Below the pieces are notes generated by a model that saw only the letters and a program-made list of their open reading frames with translations, searched no databases and was not told where the DNA came from. Positions 10,998 through 22,800 of a stretch of DNA of 64,000 nucleotides are shown one piece after another. Where the stretch lies: the NCBI GenBank assembly GCA_027625915.1, contig JANTQA010000008.1:13393001-13457000 (forward strand), read 5' to 3'. Made by a program: the position numbers and the translations under genes. Source of the stretch: Anaeramoeba flamelloides (lineage: Eukaryota > Metamonada > Anaeramoebidae). Every line of letters begins with the position of its first letter. Positions within the stretch are counted from its first letter, which is position 1.

Positions 10998-13900
10998 TTA
11001 AAATTTAATTTCACTCCTAATAGCATTTTTTGGTTCTCTCATTTGAGAAATAGCAAATAATTCCTTTTGGGATCTGCTTTCCATATTTGTTAATAAATTG
11101 CGAATTTGTTCAACTGGGTGTAAAAGATAATCGTGGTGTTGGAATTGTTGTATTATTTCGATTGAATCATATATTAATATTCTTTTTTGGAAATTAATCA
11201 AGTTATTTTTCACAAAATCAGGATGTTGCTTATCAATCAACGTAAGGTCATTTAAAATCAAATTTAAATAAGGGATACCGGAGCTGATGATTGTTTGCAA
11301 ATATTCACGATAATTGGTATAATTTGAGTCTTCTTTCATCAAATGCTGTAAATTTTGCAATATTTCCTTATATTTATGAGGTATTTCATTCAGGGTGAAT
11401 TTTAATCTTTTAATTTCAGGCGTATCGATTGCTGCTAACATGCTTGACAAGGAGTGGAAATTATTTAATTTAGATAAATGCTCGGCAATTTTGATAATTT
11501 TATTAAAAATTTTTACTCTGCTTTTGACGCGGTCTTCCTTTAAAATTAAATTTGAGAACTGATTTTTCATTTTTTCAAATCGATCCATTAAAGCTAGCAC
11601 ATTAGTAGCCCGATTTTTTAATTTCTCTTTTGACCAAGCACAATTTAATAATTCGGCTGGTTTAATTTTGGAAAAATATTCAGAATCAATTATCGAGATT
11701 TGTCTTGCAATTTCCAAATCATCGATATCATATATAGTCAAACTTTTACTAAATATATTTTTTGGAATTTTAGGTTCTGGTACTTCTTTGGTGTTGTTGA
11801 TGTTGTTTATTAATTCAGTATATTTTTTACCCTTTGATTTAATTAAGGATTGGATTTGATTTAATAAATTATCATTTATTGAATTTTTTTCTGTTTCTCT
11901 TTCGATCCATTTTTTTATTTCGTCTAAAAATCCTTGATTGAAATCTAGAAAATGTCTTTCAATCCAATTTTTTAATACATTTATCGTTTTTAATTGAATA
12001 ATTCTTTTAAAATTTTCAAATTCCTTTTCGTTAGGAAATTTTGATAATAAGGTTTTTGGTACATCATATCTTTGAAATAGCTTATATAATAACTTCCCAG
12101 GTGTTGTGAACGATTGATAGGTCATTAAAAAGACATATAGAAATCTTGGCTTCATTCCAGATATCGAAGTTATTTTTTCAATTAATTTATTTAACGTGAC
12201 AGCATAAAATGGATATTGATCTTGTTTGTTTTGTGGTGGTAAAAAATTTTCTTCGTTATCTTCTGGCTCATCCCAAATATTAAGATCATTTACTAACGAT
12301 TCACCTTCTTCAGATCTATTGATATCATTAAATATAATAATTAGAGCAATATTAATTGTTTTAGATATCAAACACTTTTCAAAAAAGATTTTTATATTGT
12401 GAAATATTTTTGAGGAGTGTCTTCAAGTGCCGTAGAGTGCCGTGGGGTGCAATATAGTGTCTAGGTTTTTTTTTAATTTTAGAAATGAAAAGAAAATTAA
12501 ATTAATTATCTTTTAATTTTAGAAATGAAAAGATAATTAATTTAATTTTCTTGTTATTTCTAAAATTAAAAAAATTCTAAAGGTGGTTTTCTGTTTTATT
12601 TCTAAAGTAAAAAAAAACCTAACGAAAATATATTGATTTTCGGGATAAGAAGAAAACCCATTGAAAAGTTAACGAAAGGTTTTCAGAGTTCAAAAGAATT
12701 GAGTAAAATTATAAATTTCGCTCTATTCTTTAAATTATAGAAAATCTAACAATTTTTTTTTTTAATTTAAAAGACTGAACTAAAAATCAAAAATTTCACT
12801 CAATTCTTTCAAATTAAAAAAAAAATTAACTGACAAAAGAGGAAATTAATGTCCTCCCTTCAAAATAAAAATAAATAAAAAATCTTGACAAAATTTCCAA
12901 TAGAATGGTTAAAAACTGATAACAATATTTTATCATTTAAAAATCATTTATATCCTTCATTTTTTTTAAATTTTTTATTGAATTTTACCTTGTTTCTCGT
13001 TTTGTCTAAAAAAAAAAATAGTGATTTTTTTTAATCCTTTTTTTGGAAATATTTTTATGAATATATTTTTAAAGTAATCAAATAGATTCTAATTCAATCA
13101 TTATTAATATTTTACTTAATTTTATCTTTCCAATTTGTAAATAAGCAAAATTTCAAAAATAGGAGCAGATTTTTCATCAGAAAAAAAAAATTAGTTTAAT
13201 TTTTTTTTTTTTTTTTTTTTGAATAAGAATGTATTTTACTAAAGTGTTTCGAGACAATAATCAATATAGATTAATAAATAAAAATATTGTGTAAAAATTT
13301 TATTTTTTGAAAGACAAATGAAAATTGAAAAAAATAATAATAAAAAAGTTTGCCAGTAATTTTGAAATTTGGCTTATAACTACTTGCAAAAAGAATATTA
13401 TATGTCCTTAATATAAAAAACACTATTTTTTTCTGATTAATATTTTTCGAAATCTAGCTTTATAACTTAATTCAATTTACCTCACTGGGATAATTTTTTT
13501 TAGAATAAAAACATTCTTAACTTTTGAATATCGAAAATATTTTATGAAATTACTGTGCACTTTTTTATTTTTTTTTTGAAAAATTGGTGTTGAGAAAATT
13601 TTGAAATCAAAGAATAAGTTAATATATTAAATAAGAATATTTTTCCAGAGAGTTTATCTTTTTTAAAGAACTTTTTTTTTATTTTTGCCATTTAAAAATA
13701 AAAAAACATTTGAAGATCAAATTAGTCCCTTTTGTGAAAATAAAATTCCCATAATTTAGAATTTGTTTTAGTAAATGAGTTAAAATAAGATATTGTATAT
13801 AAAAATTTACATAATTTCAAGTTTGAATTCAATCATTTTGGCAAAAAATGTTTTCAAGAATAAGTTAAATGGAAACTTTATTTATTTTTATGTTTTCATT

Positions 13901-16360
13901 TCGTTTTTAAAATTTTTTTAATGGAAGGTATTTGTACAGTTTTCCATTTTTAGTGTTTTTTGGGGAGAAGGAAAATATTAAATGTAAAAAAAAAATATCT
14001 CACTTTTTTGGAAATACCTTAAAAATTCAAATTTAATTGGTTGGATTTTTTTGAAATAAGAGCTTTGAAATAAAACGCTATGAAACTTTACAATAAACCC
14101 ATTGTAGGAAAAGGGTTGAAGATTAAATTATACAAAGTTTAAGTTCCTAAAATTTTCTTGCGAAGAAACATTTAAAGTTTTGGAAATTATTCTGTGTTTT
14201 GGATTGTTTTGTTTTTAAACCCTTGGATTGGCTTTAAGTTTTTTGAATCTTTTTCACTTATTTTTAAAAAAAAAAAAAAAAAAATAGAAATATTTACAAA
14301 AGATCAATTTTTTCATTCAAATCTATTGTTTCTGGGTGTTTTATTTTTGATTTTTGAACACAATTGTTAATATCCGAGTCCCATACATAGTCAACGTTTT
14401 TTATTGCCAAGCCCAAAATGTTTGTAAGTTGATCATTTTCTGAATAATGATTTTTTGCTAAGTAGAAAAAAAATAGAATAACAAAAGAAATAAAACAAAA
14501 GAAAATAAGGAAAAAAGAAAACAAAATATGAGTTTAAATTCAATAACTCACGATTAAAAACATCAAGAATCCATAGCAAAATATATATAATGATCGTGTA
14601 TTAAACTAAAATTAATACTGAATAAATAGTTCATGTTATTAGAGTCATTTTAAAAAGATGTGACAACTAAAGTTTTCAAAAGTATCAATAAAATAGATGA
14701 AAAAAGACAATAGATCATTTTTATGGTTATATTAAAAAAACCTATCTGATTCCACACTTTTTTAAAACGACTATAAAATTTTTTCGCTTCATTTACAGTC
14801 CTAGGACTTTTTAGCGTACACTAAAGATGACACAGAAGGCTCTTAATAATCGAAATAATGCACAAAAAAAAAACAATAAAACACACAAAAAAAGATTGTT
14901 CATAATAACGCAAACTTTTTTTTTTTTTCAACCCAAACAATAATTGTAAAAAAATCATGTTTCTTGCCTTCTATTCAAGGATTGTGCCTTAAAAAAAATA
15001 TTTTTTTTTTTTTTTGGGCCTTGATTTGATTACTATTTGTTGTAAAATAAAAGAAACAAAATTTTCATTCAACTTTCCAAAAAAAGATTTTCCAAAAACA
15101 TGTAAACAATTCAAATTTTACATTCTGCAAACAAGGTTAAATTATTAATTTCCCTTTTACAATTGTAGGACTTTGATGGTTTCTTACAATTCTTAGAGTG
15201 TGAATTCTTATTTGGAAAGGTCATGAAAATTGTGATCTTTTTATTTAGCAAATAACAGTAATTGGAGTGTGTGTTAATAAGTGTACAGAATGTTTTTCTA
15301 TTTTATTTTTTCATCAAATTGTAAGATCGCAGTATTTATTAAATTCAATTACAATTCGAATGAAGAAATTAAAATAATTTAATAAATTAGTTGGAAAATG
15401 AGTCATGATTTATGGTTAATCAACAACGAATCTTGACAATAGTGATTTCCAAATTACAGCTACTTTCAAAAGATGACAACTAAAAGTTTTAAAATGGCTA
15501 TAATCAGGAAATCCCAATTTGAAACAGAATAATACACAAAAAAAGGAAAAATCAGTAGGCATACTATTAATACCGCTTTCTTCATGTAACGATTGGACTG
15601 TCTTTGTACAGCCTTTTTTTTTTAAAAAATTAATTATCATTTCAAGTAACAAAGTGCCGCTGACTTGTTCTTTGCATTCTGTTTGACCTGTTTTTATTAA
15701 GTTCCCAAACGAAGTTAAGTTCGTGAAAGAACGAGTTCGTTCTCTCATTTCTAAGACATCTGGGTGTGTCTTCATAAGATTTGCTAACCAATATTTTCTT
15801 TCAATTAGCAGCTCTGTTTGTGTTTCATTCGTAAGCTTTGGTTCATTTTTTGTTAATTTCTCATCACTAACTTTAGGATTGCTTATTATTGTCTCTGTTC
15901 TGTTTGTTTGTAATTGCGTTTTGTTTTCCTTTTTTTTTTGTAATTCAAATAATTCTTTTTTCTTCTTTAATAATGATCCACGTAATAAGCTCGATCCCCT
16001 TCTTTCGTAATTTGCAAAATTATTTATTTGTTGATTATGCAGATTAAATTGATTTTGTTGGTTTTTGTTTTGGTTTACATCCTCTTGTTGTTTCTTATGT
16101 TCTTGATCTTGTTTTTGCTCGTTTTCTTGTTCATTTTTATTTTCTTCTTTTATTTTATCTTGAACAGTACTTAAATGTAATTCCGCAACATTAAGGAGAT
16201 TTTCGATCTCATTAATAGACTCTAATTGCTCTTCTTTTGTATTTAAGTTGATTTGAGAATAAGGAGTGACTTTGGGTGCTCGGGGAAATTTTGGTTTTTT
16301 ACGGAGCAAAACAGGATATTTTTTTGTATTTCCAAATTTATCAAAATTTTTGTTTGTCAT
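10998..16360 (-). CDS. LisH-domain Ras guanine nucleotide exchange factor (3 exons)
   Basis: Exons read 16360-15565, 14457-14298 and 12315-10998. Junction phases (1 and 2) agree and give 757 residues. Order of parts: an N-terminal region rich in K, Q, N and E (residues about 40-190); a LisH dimerisation motif (about 236-265, LLEMIINFLKKKGCTKTVQS followed by LHEES); a short exon with the segment LTNILGLAIKNVDYVWDSD; the motif NIWDEPEDNEEN; a RasGEF N-terminal module (about 355-475, with FLMTYQSFTTPGKLLYKLF); and the catalytic RasGEF/CDC25 domain (about 522-745, starting YDIDDLEIARQISIIDSEYF and including NRATNVLALMDRFEKM). LisH plus RasGEF in one chain is the layout of many dictyostelid Gef proteins. 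It is expected to load GTP on a Ras protein at the membrane; the partner is unknown. The start ATG at 16360 was preferred over the one at 16390, which only adds a lysine-rich run. An earlier donor 'gcg|gtatta' would drop about three residues after LisH. The introns are long (1.1 and 2.0 kb), and the second contains repeat sequence. Confidence 0.85.
12405..12870. repeat. Dispersed 'AGTGCC' foldback repeat, copy inside RasGEF intron 2
   Basis: Starts with a locally G/C-richer block 'gtgtcttcaagtgccgtaga', then nested inverted repeats of 'ttttagaaatgaaaag' type and 'aacgaaaatatattgatttt'. It shares blocks with copies near 38780-39105, 44989-45200, 53625-53780 and 54530-54920. The boundaries are approximate. 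Confidence 0.6.
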
Positions 16361-17069
16361 TTGTTTTTTTTTCTTTTCAAAAAAGAACAAGAAAAGTGAA
16401 AAAAAATTTTTCAGAAAAGAGATTTGGGAAAAAATGAAAAGATAAGTGTTTGCTATCCTATTAGATTCTTTATTAAGTAAATGAAAAAAATTAAAAAATA
16501 CTTTTGAAAGAGTAAATTAAACCAAACGGTTGAGTTAACAATAACAGAGTTTACAATATTTTGATAAAAATTCTGAGTTTTGAATCTTTACACTTTTTTT
16601 ATTGTCTTTACGAGACTATATTTTTTGTTCTTTTGTTGATTACAATAATTTTATTTCAAATTTTTTTTTTTTTTTTTTTCCCCATCAGGTTTCAAAGTTT
16701 TTGTAAATTTTTTCTCATTAGATTTGAAAAAATTACTGTTTAAGGTTAGAGTGTTACTTATTTAATTCTTTTATCAAAGGTAATAGAGTACTTATTTAAC
16801 ATAAGGAAAAGATTAAAACTGAATAAACAACTTCATTTAATAATTTTTATCGAGATGAGTTTTCATTTTGAAAAGGGTTAATGTTTCCCAATTAAATTTT
16901 CAGTCAAAAGATCTGATCCTTTTTTGGTTTGATTTTTCGAGATAAAAAGAAGCTTTAAGATGTGAAAAACACTTTTTGTTTCAGTGGAATCACAATTTGA
17001 GTAATTTCTAAGAGTTTGTAGGAAAAAAAGTACATTAAAAATTTAATCTTATTTTATAAATACAATTAC
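16361..17069. other. Upstream region of the RasGEF gene; left part of a duplicated segment
   Basis: No gene. From about 16890 the sequence is related to about 50780-50970 ('agatctgatccttttttggt' and following), so this is the left flank of an old duplication shared with the 50.8-51.8 kb region. Confidence 0.5.
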
Positions 17070-17905
17070 AAACAATTAAGGGAGTAGATACACCATATGA
17101 CATGATAAAAAATTGAGATAGATGAGAAAAGAGTTTTTTATTTTTGTGGCATGTGATCGTAGATTCTCTAAAAATTATTTTAAAATTATTTGATATTTTT
17201 TTTTTAGTAATGTTAAACAATGTAAAAAAAGAGAAAATAATTAATATAATTGTTTCGATTTTTTTTTTTTTTAGAATAAATATTTTTTTTATGAGAAAAG
17301 ATAATTTTGGAAACTTAGAATAAAACATATAGCTATTTTATGGTTTAAAATTTGATAGAATATAATCATATTCACTTCTCAAATTCCACCAAATCCAAGT
17401 GTTTAAAACCCTAACAATAAATGTTTTGGGATAATTATAATTTTTTTAGAATCCATCTAGTTTATAAAGTCCTATTCTTATTTCCCTTTGTTCTTCTCCC
17501 AATTGTAATTTTGTCGTTCTTTGTAAACAAAATCCATTTATCAGTAATGTAACTGATAAAAAAATCTTTTTTATAACTTTTTGTTTTCATAAAAAAAAAT
17601 TCAAAAATGATAAAAAAAAAATAATAAATGAAAAAATTAAATGCCACAATAAAATGTTGAGATTAGGATAAAAAATAAGTTGTTCAACATACGAAACACT
17701 ATGTTAAACAATTCAACTCAACATTCTATTGTGACAATTTCTCGAGACTTTGAAGAAAAAAATTTCAAAAATCTAATGTATGGGGGACTTTCAATAAATA
17801 AAATCAATGAAGAATAACCAAAATAATAAATTTTATTTTTCTTATCCTCTTCAAAATTGTAAAAAAGTGAAATTTTTTCCTTTTTCGTAGCTACTCCCTT
17901 AAATA
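17070..17905. mobile_element. Left copy of an approximately 830-bp inverted repeat flanking RPB9
   Basis: This segment is the reverse complement of about 20785-21620, with many scattered differences and small indels. Shared blocks include 'gatagaatataatcatattc', 'ccaccaaatccaagtgttta', 'ctcaacattctattgtg' and 'agtgaaattttttccttttt'. Its flanks align with each other across about 50945-50975, where the segment is absent, so it behaves as an insertion of about 830 bp. No intact transposase or other protein is seen; the open frames inside it are T/A-rich and not conserved between copies. The family is unknown; a non-autonomous DNA transposon is a reasonable guess. Confidence 0.65.
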
Positions 17906-19665
17906 TTGAATCCTTGAAGATCAGAAACAATTGATCGTTTGTTTTATTTACAAATATTTCTTTAATTTCTTGGAATTTAAAAGATCTAATGATATTCTTT
18001 TTCAAATTTTAAGAATATTAAAAACAAATTTTTATAATTTAAATAAATTATTTATTAATATCTATTATTTTGTTATTATTTAAAAGGTTTATTTGAATTA
18101 TTGTAATTTATTTAAAAATCTTATAAAAAAATAGAAAGAGTAAAAAGGTCTATTAATACTTTTTATCTTTGATTTGTTATTCCTAAAATACTGAAACGCA
18201 AATATTTTGCAATAATTATTGATTAAAAATAACCAAATTAAAAATATTTCTTTAGATATCAGTTAAATTTCCCAGATTTTTTATAATATTATTAGGGGTG
18301 GGATTTTTATTTTTAATAGTTTGGTTTTTTTTCTCAGGTTTTTTTGTTCAATAAATTGAAAAAGGTGATTCAATTTATTCTTAAACTCAAATAAATTGGT
18401 TATATTTTTTCAAATTTTATTATAATTATTTTATTTTTTTTGTAAGTTAATGGTTTTTTTTTATATAAAGTAATGAAAAAAAAATACCTGGCCTAAATAA
18501 ATAACCTAAAATATTTTTAATTGTGAATATTAGGAAAATCGATTTGTGATTACTTTTATTTAAAACCAAATTCTTTTTTTAAGAATCAAACTTTTAAATT
18601 ATAACTCATCCTCTTAAAAATACTGATGATTAATGAAATTATAATAATTCAAAACAATATCCAATCAATCAAAAAACAAGAATAATAATATTCATTTTGC
18701 AAACTCTTCTAAAACCTCTATAAAACTCGATTTATTTTTCAAAAAAAGTTGATCTACTTAGGTTATCTAACAATTACTTAAGTATTCTATAGCCATCCCA
18801 ACTTAAATGAACTTTAGGTTGGCTTATTACTTGATTCATGAAACTTTTAGTTAGTTTTATAAAAAGGGTTTGATTCTAAATATTTGCAATTATACAATAA
18901 TTTTTTAATATTCACAATTAACAATCTTGTCAGAGATTATTTTCAATTCGGTTTTTTTTTTTCCCTACTACACCTTGATTTTATTTAAATTTTGCACCTT
19001 AAAAGTGGAATTGGTAATTATATATATATTTTTTTCAAGTTTAAAATAATTAATGTATAAAGTTTTGATTATTAAATAGTATTTTTTTACGGTAGTTATT
19101 TTAATACTATGTTGTTTTATTTTGAAAGTGTATTTTTATACACTTTCTTCAAATAATCGCCCTTCGATCCTCTACTTAGAAAATATTAATTTTTTGAAAT
19201 AATTCAGAAATATGTAGGAAAAGCACTTTTCAAAAATGAAAAAAATGGAGATGAAATTTTAAAAAACAATAACTCTTTTCTGAAAATAACATTAAAGGTA
19301 AGCTGTGTTTTGTATTCATCATCTTTTTACTTTTTTTTGAAATTTAGAGATTTAGGTAAATTTTTTTTCGAATTTGTTGTTAAATTTCAAGTTAGTATTT
19401 TTAGAGTTTCTTTTCCCGATTGAGAATTTCAACTTTCTTCTTCATTAGAACTCTAATTGAAAATCTGAAATAGTTCTATCATGATTAGGCTTGTGTCAAA
19501 AATAAAAAAGAAATTCAAGGACTTCAATCGAAACAGGTTGGCTTATGGTGTTTTTAAACTTTAGATGAAGTACAATAGGAAAGATTGGATCCTCATAATG
19601 AAGTAACCCAAAAGATAAAATCATTTTTTAACAATTATTCATTTCCTTTTTTTTTTTTATTAATA
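17906..19665. repeat. Duplicated non-coding segment and RPB9 upstream region
   Basis: About 17900-19340 is related to about 50970-51770. Matches include 'aatttaaaagat...atattctttttcaaat', 'tttctttagat' with its surroundings, and a block near 19200-19310 matching 51640-51745. Similarity is interrupted by indels. No conserved reading frame exists between the two copies. The last 300 bp before 19666 should contain the RPB9 promoter and 5' UTR. Confidence 0.55.
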
Positions 19666-19992
19666 ATGGAATTTTGTCCTGAATGTTCGAATATGTTGTA
19701 CCCATACGAAAATAGACAACAAAAAAAACTTTGGTTGTGTTGTAGGAATTGTGAATTTAGTAAACAGTCTCAAACAAGCAGAGTCTATTTTAATTTAATT
19801 ACTGGATCCTTGGAAGAAAATAAAGCACCTCATAACGTCACAACAGATCCCACACTCCCACGAACAAAAGATATGGAATGCCCACAATGCCATTCAAAAG
19901 TTTCTGTTTTTTTCCAAGCGCCTTCAAACAAGGGTAAAGAAACAATGGGTTTGCATTTTCAGTGTATTAAATGCCATATGACCTTTTTTTAA
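19666..19992 (+). CDS. RPB9: RNA polymerase II subunit RPB9
   Basis: An intronless protein of 108 residues, slightly shorter than yeast or human RPB9 (about 122-125). The N-terminal zinc ribbon is MEFCPECSNMLYPYE with the second Cys pair in CCRNCEF. The linker has the hallmark block TTDPTLPRTKDMECPQCHSK, the start of the C-terminal TFIIS-like zinc ribbon, followed by VSVFFQAPS and the closing pair CIKCHMTFF. RPB9 sits on the Pol II jaw and affects start-site choice, elongation and proofreading. Methionine at 19666 is chosen over an in-frame upstream ATG at 19585 because RPB9 normally begins just before the first Cys pair; the upstream frame adds 27 phenylalanine-rich residues without homology. 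The C-terminus is clipped compared with animal proteins, which end a few residues further on. Confidence 0.95.
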   Translation: MEFCPECSNMLYPYENRQQKKLWLCCRNCEFSKQSQTSRVYFNLITGSLEENKAPHNVTTDPTLPRTKDMECPQCHSKVSVFFQAPSNKGKETMGLHFQCIKCHMTFF

Positions 19993-20784
19993 TCTTTTAT
20001 CACTTAAAAAAAAGCCAAATCATCTTAAAAGAATAAAAAAATAAAAAAAACAAAAATAAATTGTTTTCTTTTTTTCAATCTTTCTTTCTTTACTTCTTTT
20101 TTGAATATTATTTATTTCTTGTTACAATAAAAAATACCTTAACATGAACTAATAAACAATGGAAGTTTAAATTCTTTTCACAAAAACGATAATACAGGAT
20201 TGTTGTCCTAATTTTTGGAGGAATTTTTAATTCAGAAAATAAATGTCTTTTTTTAATTATCTTTTCTTTTTTTTTGTAATTTCATTTCTTTTTTTCAAAG
20301 ATCGCCTTTAACTTGATTATTCAAAAGGTAAACAAAACGACCAACCTCTTCTCGCATTGTTTCAAATCATAAACAATTCGAAATTTGATTTTTTGTGTTT
20401 AGGTTCACAAAATAATTAACCACCAAACACCAACACCAAACAAACAAATTTGTCTTTACCAAATTAGACACCAACGATCTTGTTTTTTTTTTTTTTATGA
20501 ATCCAAAACCATTTTTAGTTTTTGGTTGTTCGTCATTTGTAAACTCGCCATTATGGATGTTTTTACATTCATTTGATAAAGCAGCACGAAATGATCAATT
20601 GATTTTTTCCAAGTACATTTGTTACCTGCGTTTGTTTTGTTTGTTTCTTTGCTCATTTTGTTTTTCAAACAACCCTTTTTTAAACAAAAGAAGAAGAAAA
20701 AAGAAAAATAAAAATACTTTACAACAATTCAAACCTTGAAATCACAAACACTTTAATTTTTTTCTTTCACAAAATTAATAATTT
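19993..20784. other. Region downstream of RPB9
   Basis: Holds RPB9 3' sequence with A/T runs and a small unrecognised open frame at 20497-20739. Nothing else is supported. Confidence 0.45.
20497..20739 (+). CDS. Small unrecognised ORF (80 codons)
   Basis: Begins MNPKPFLVFGCSSFVNSPLW, continues LHSFDKAARNDQL, and ends in a K/N-rich tail after a Cys/Leu/Phe-rich stretch. The ATG follows a long T tract, as the start sites of RPB9 and uS7 also do here. The first 45 residues look protein-like; the rest could be intron read-through. No family recognised. Confidence 0.22.
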   Translation: MNPKPFLVFGCSSFVNSPLWMFLHSFDKAARNDQLIFSKYICYLRLFCLFLCSFCFSNNPFLNKRRRKKKNKNTLQQFKP

Positions 20785-21620
20785 TAAAGGAGTAACCACG
20801 ATAAAGGGAAATTTTTCACTTTTTTGCAATTTTGAAGAGGATCAGAAAATAACATTTTTTACTCTGATTATAACTCCTTGATTTTTATTTATTGAAAATA
20901 CTCCATTCATTAGATTTGTAAATTTTTATTTTTCAAAGTCTCAAAGAAATTACCACAATAGAATGTTGAGTTGAATTTCTTAAAATAGTGTTTCGGATGT
21001 TGAACGACTTATCTTTTATCCTAATCTCAACATTCTATTATGGCATTTAATTTTTTCATTTTTTATTAGTTCATCATTTTTGAATTTTTTTTTTTATGAT
21101 TACAAACAAAAAGCAATTAGAATGATTTTTTTATCAGTGACATTTGGGATAAATGGATTGTGTTTAAAATGAACAAAACTAAAATTGGGAGAATCGCGCA
21201 GGGAAATACGAATGGGGCTTAAATAGCTAGGAGGATTCCAAAAAAAATTATAATTATACCAAAACATATCTGGTTAGTGTTTTAGACACTTGGATTTGGT
21301 GGAATTGGAGAAGTGAATATGATTATATTCTATCAAATTTTAAACCATAAAATAGATATATGTTTTATTCTAAGAATCCAAAATTATCTTCTCCCAAAAA
21401 AAACTCTTTATTTAAATAAAAAAAAAATCCAATCAATTTTATCAATTCTTTTCTCTTTTTTTACATTGTTTAACATTACTAAAAAAAACTATCAAATAAT
21501 TTTTTAAAAAAACTTTTAGAGAATCTATAATCACTGACCACTAACATAAAAAACTCTTTTCTCATCTCTCTCAATTTTTTATCATCTCTTATGGGGTAGC
21601 TACCACCTTAAGAGCAATCC
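20785..21620. mobile_element. Right copy of the approximately 830-bp inverted repeat flanking RPB9
   Basis: Reverse-complement partner of about 17070-17905. The two copies bracket RPB9 with 2.9 kb between them. The open frame at 21313-21507 lies wholly inside this repeat and is not conserved in the partner. Confidence 0.65.
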
Positions 21621-21899
21621 CAAAATCGTCTTTAAATTGAAATAGAGAAATTCTGAAATAGGTTTCTTGAAAAAGTTACTACTGGATAATCTGTTCTTAT
21701 TTTGCTCTTTTTTTTTGCTTTAGGATTATCAAATACTTTTTGAAAAAAAATTCAAGATCTGCTAATTTTCATAGATTTTAATAACTTCACTTCTCATAAA
21801 AATGATTAACTAATAAGAGATCTTTGATCAAAAATTGTTTTGAAAGATATTTTACAATTTAAATTTTAAAATACAATTTTACTGGTTCTAAGTAAGATT

Positions 21900-22800
21900 T
21901 TTTTGAATTTTAATAGCAAAAAATTTGAAATTTTTTTACTTCTAGTTAAGAGGTTATTCTATTATCTTTCAAATACATTTTTATTTAGATAGATATCTTT
22001 TAAATCCTGGAAACCGTGGACACATAATAGTTACCATGGGTATTTTATATATATATATATTACTGTTTTATTAAAAAAGTAAACTATTTTTCAAACAAAA
22101 GGGCAGACCTCTCAAATCGTTAATACCATAGAATTCGATTGTTCATAAGATAATTACTTATTGGTGATTTTCATTTTAATTATTCATTTTTTCATTTTAT
22201 CGTTTGCTATTTTATTTATGGATATTGAACAGTTGGAAAATGAAAAAGCAAGATAAGAAGAAACCAATTTGGAAATAATCTACCAGTGTATAAATAGAAA
22301 GAGTTTAAGTTTGATTTTGAATGAGCTAGAATAGGAATTAAGAAAGACCATTATTGGATTGATGTATGAAAAAAAGAAAAGAGAAATTAAGAAAAAAACA
22401 TTCCAACAAAATACCAGATGAATTGTGGCTTTATCTTGAAAATGGGACTTTTAAAGAACAAAGGTTTGATGTATAAAGAATTATCAATAAAATGTAGAGA
22501 ACTTTTCCCCAATTCGCCTTGTTCAAAGGTTTTTATTGGTTTAATAATTTTTTTCATTACAATTTACAAAACGAGATTTCTCATTTCAAATAAAAGGGCA
22601 AACCAATTTTTAAAATATTGAATTTTAATTTTTATTGTTTTTTTTTAATGAGTTTTAAAGATTCAATTGGGTTTTTTTTATACTTTAAAGCGTTTCTTAG
22701 ATTTTAGAATGATACTACAATAAATTTGATTCACTTATGAATAATTCTTGAAATTTTTTGTGCCCTTTTATTTGAAAAAGAGTTTATAAAATTTTTAAAA
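21900..22800. repeat. Dispersed repeat with decayed coding-like segments, copy 1
   Basis: Aligns over most of its length with about 55430-56360 in the same orientation. Shared blocks include 'tcaaacaaaagggca', 'gatattgaacagtt', 'aagaaagaccattatt', 'gatgaattg' and 'caaaacgagatttctcattt'. Short stretches read as plausible protein, for example MDIEQLENEKAR, but no intact frame survives in either copy. It looks like an old decayed element of unknown family; the copies have diverged substantially. Confidence 0.6.

Noticed and set aside
17035-17328. Minus-strand ORF of 97 codons, and related frames at 17462-17647 and 21313-21507
   Set aside because: They lie in the two copies of the 830-bp repeat but are not conserved between them, and are rich in Phe, Lys and Ile.
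17718-18005. Minus-strand ORF of 95 codons
   Set aside because: It spans the boundary of the inserted repeat and the duplicated flank, so it cannot be an inherited gene; the related locus at 51 kb does not keep it open.
19200-19310. Exon-like segment with a gtaag donor, also present near 51660-51745
   Set aside because: The two copies are open in different frames, so shared coding is not supported.
22418-22621. Plus-strand ORF of 67 codons
   Set aside because: Part of a decayed dispersed repeat; not preserved in the 55.4-56.4 kb copy.
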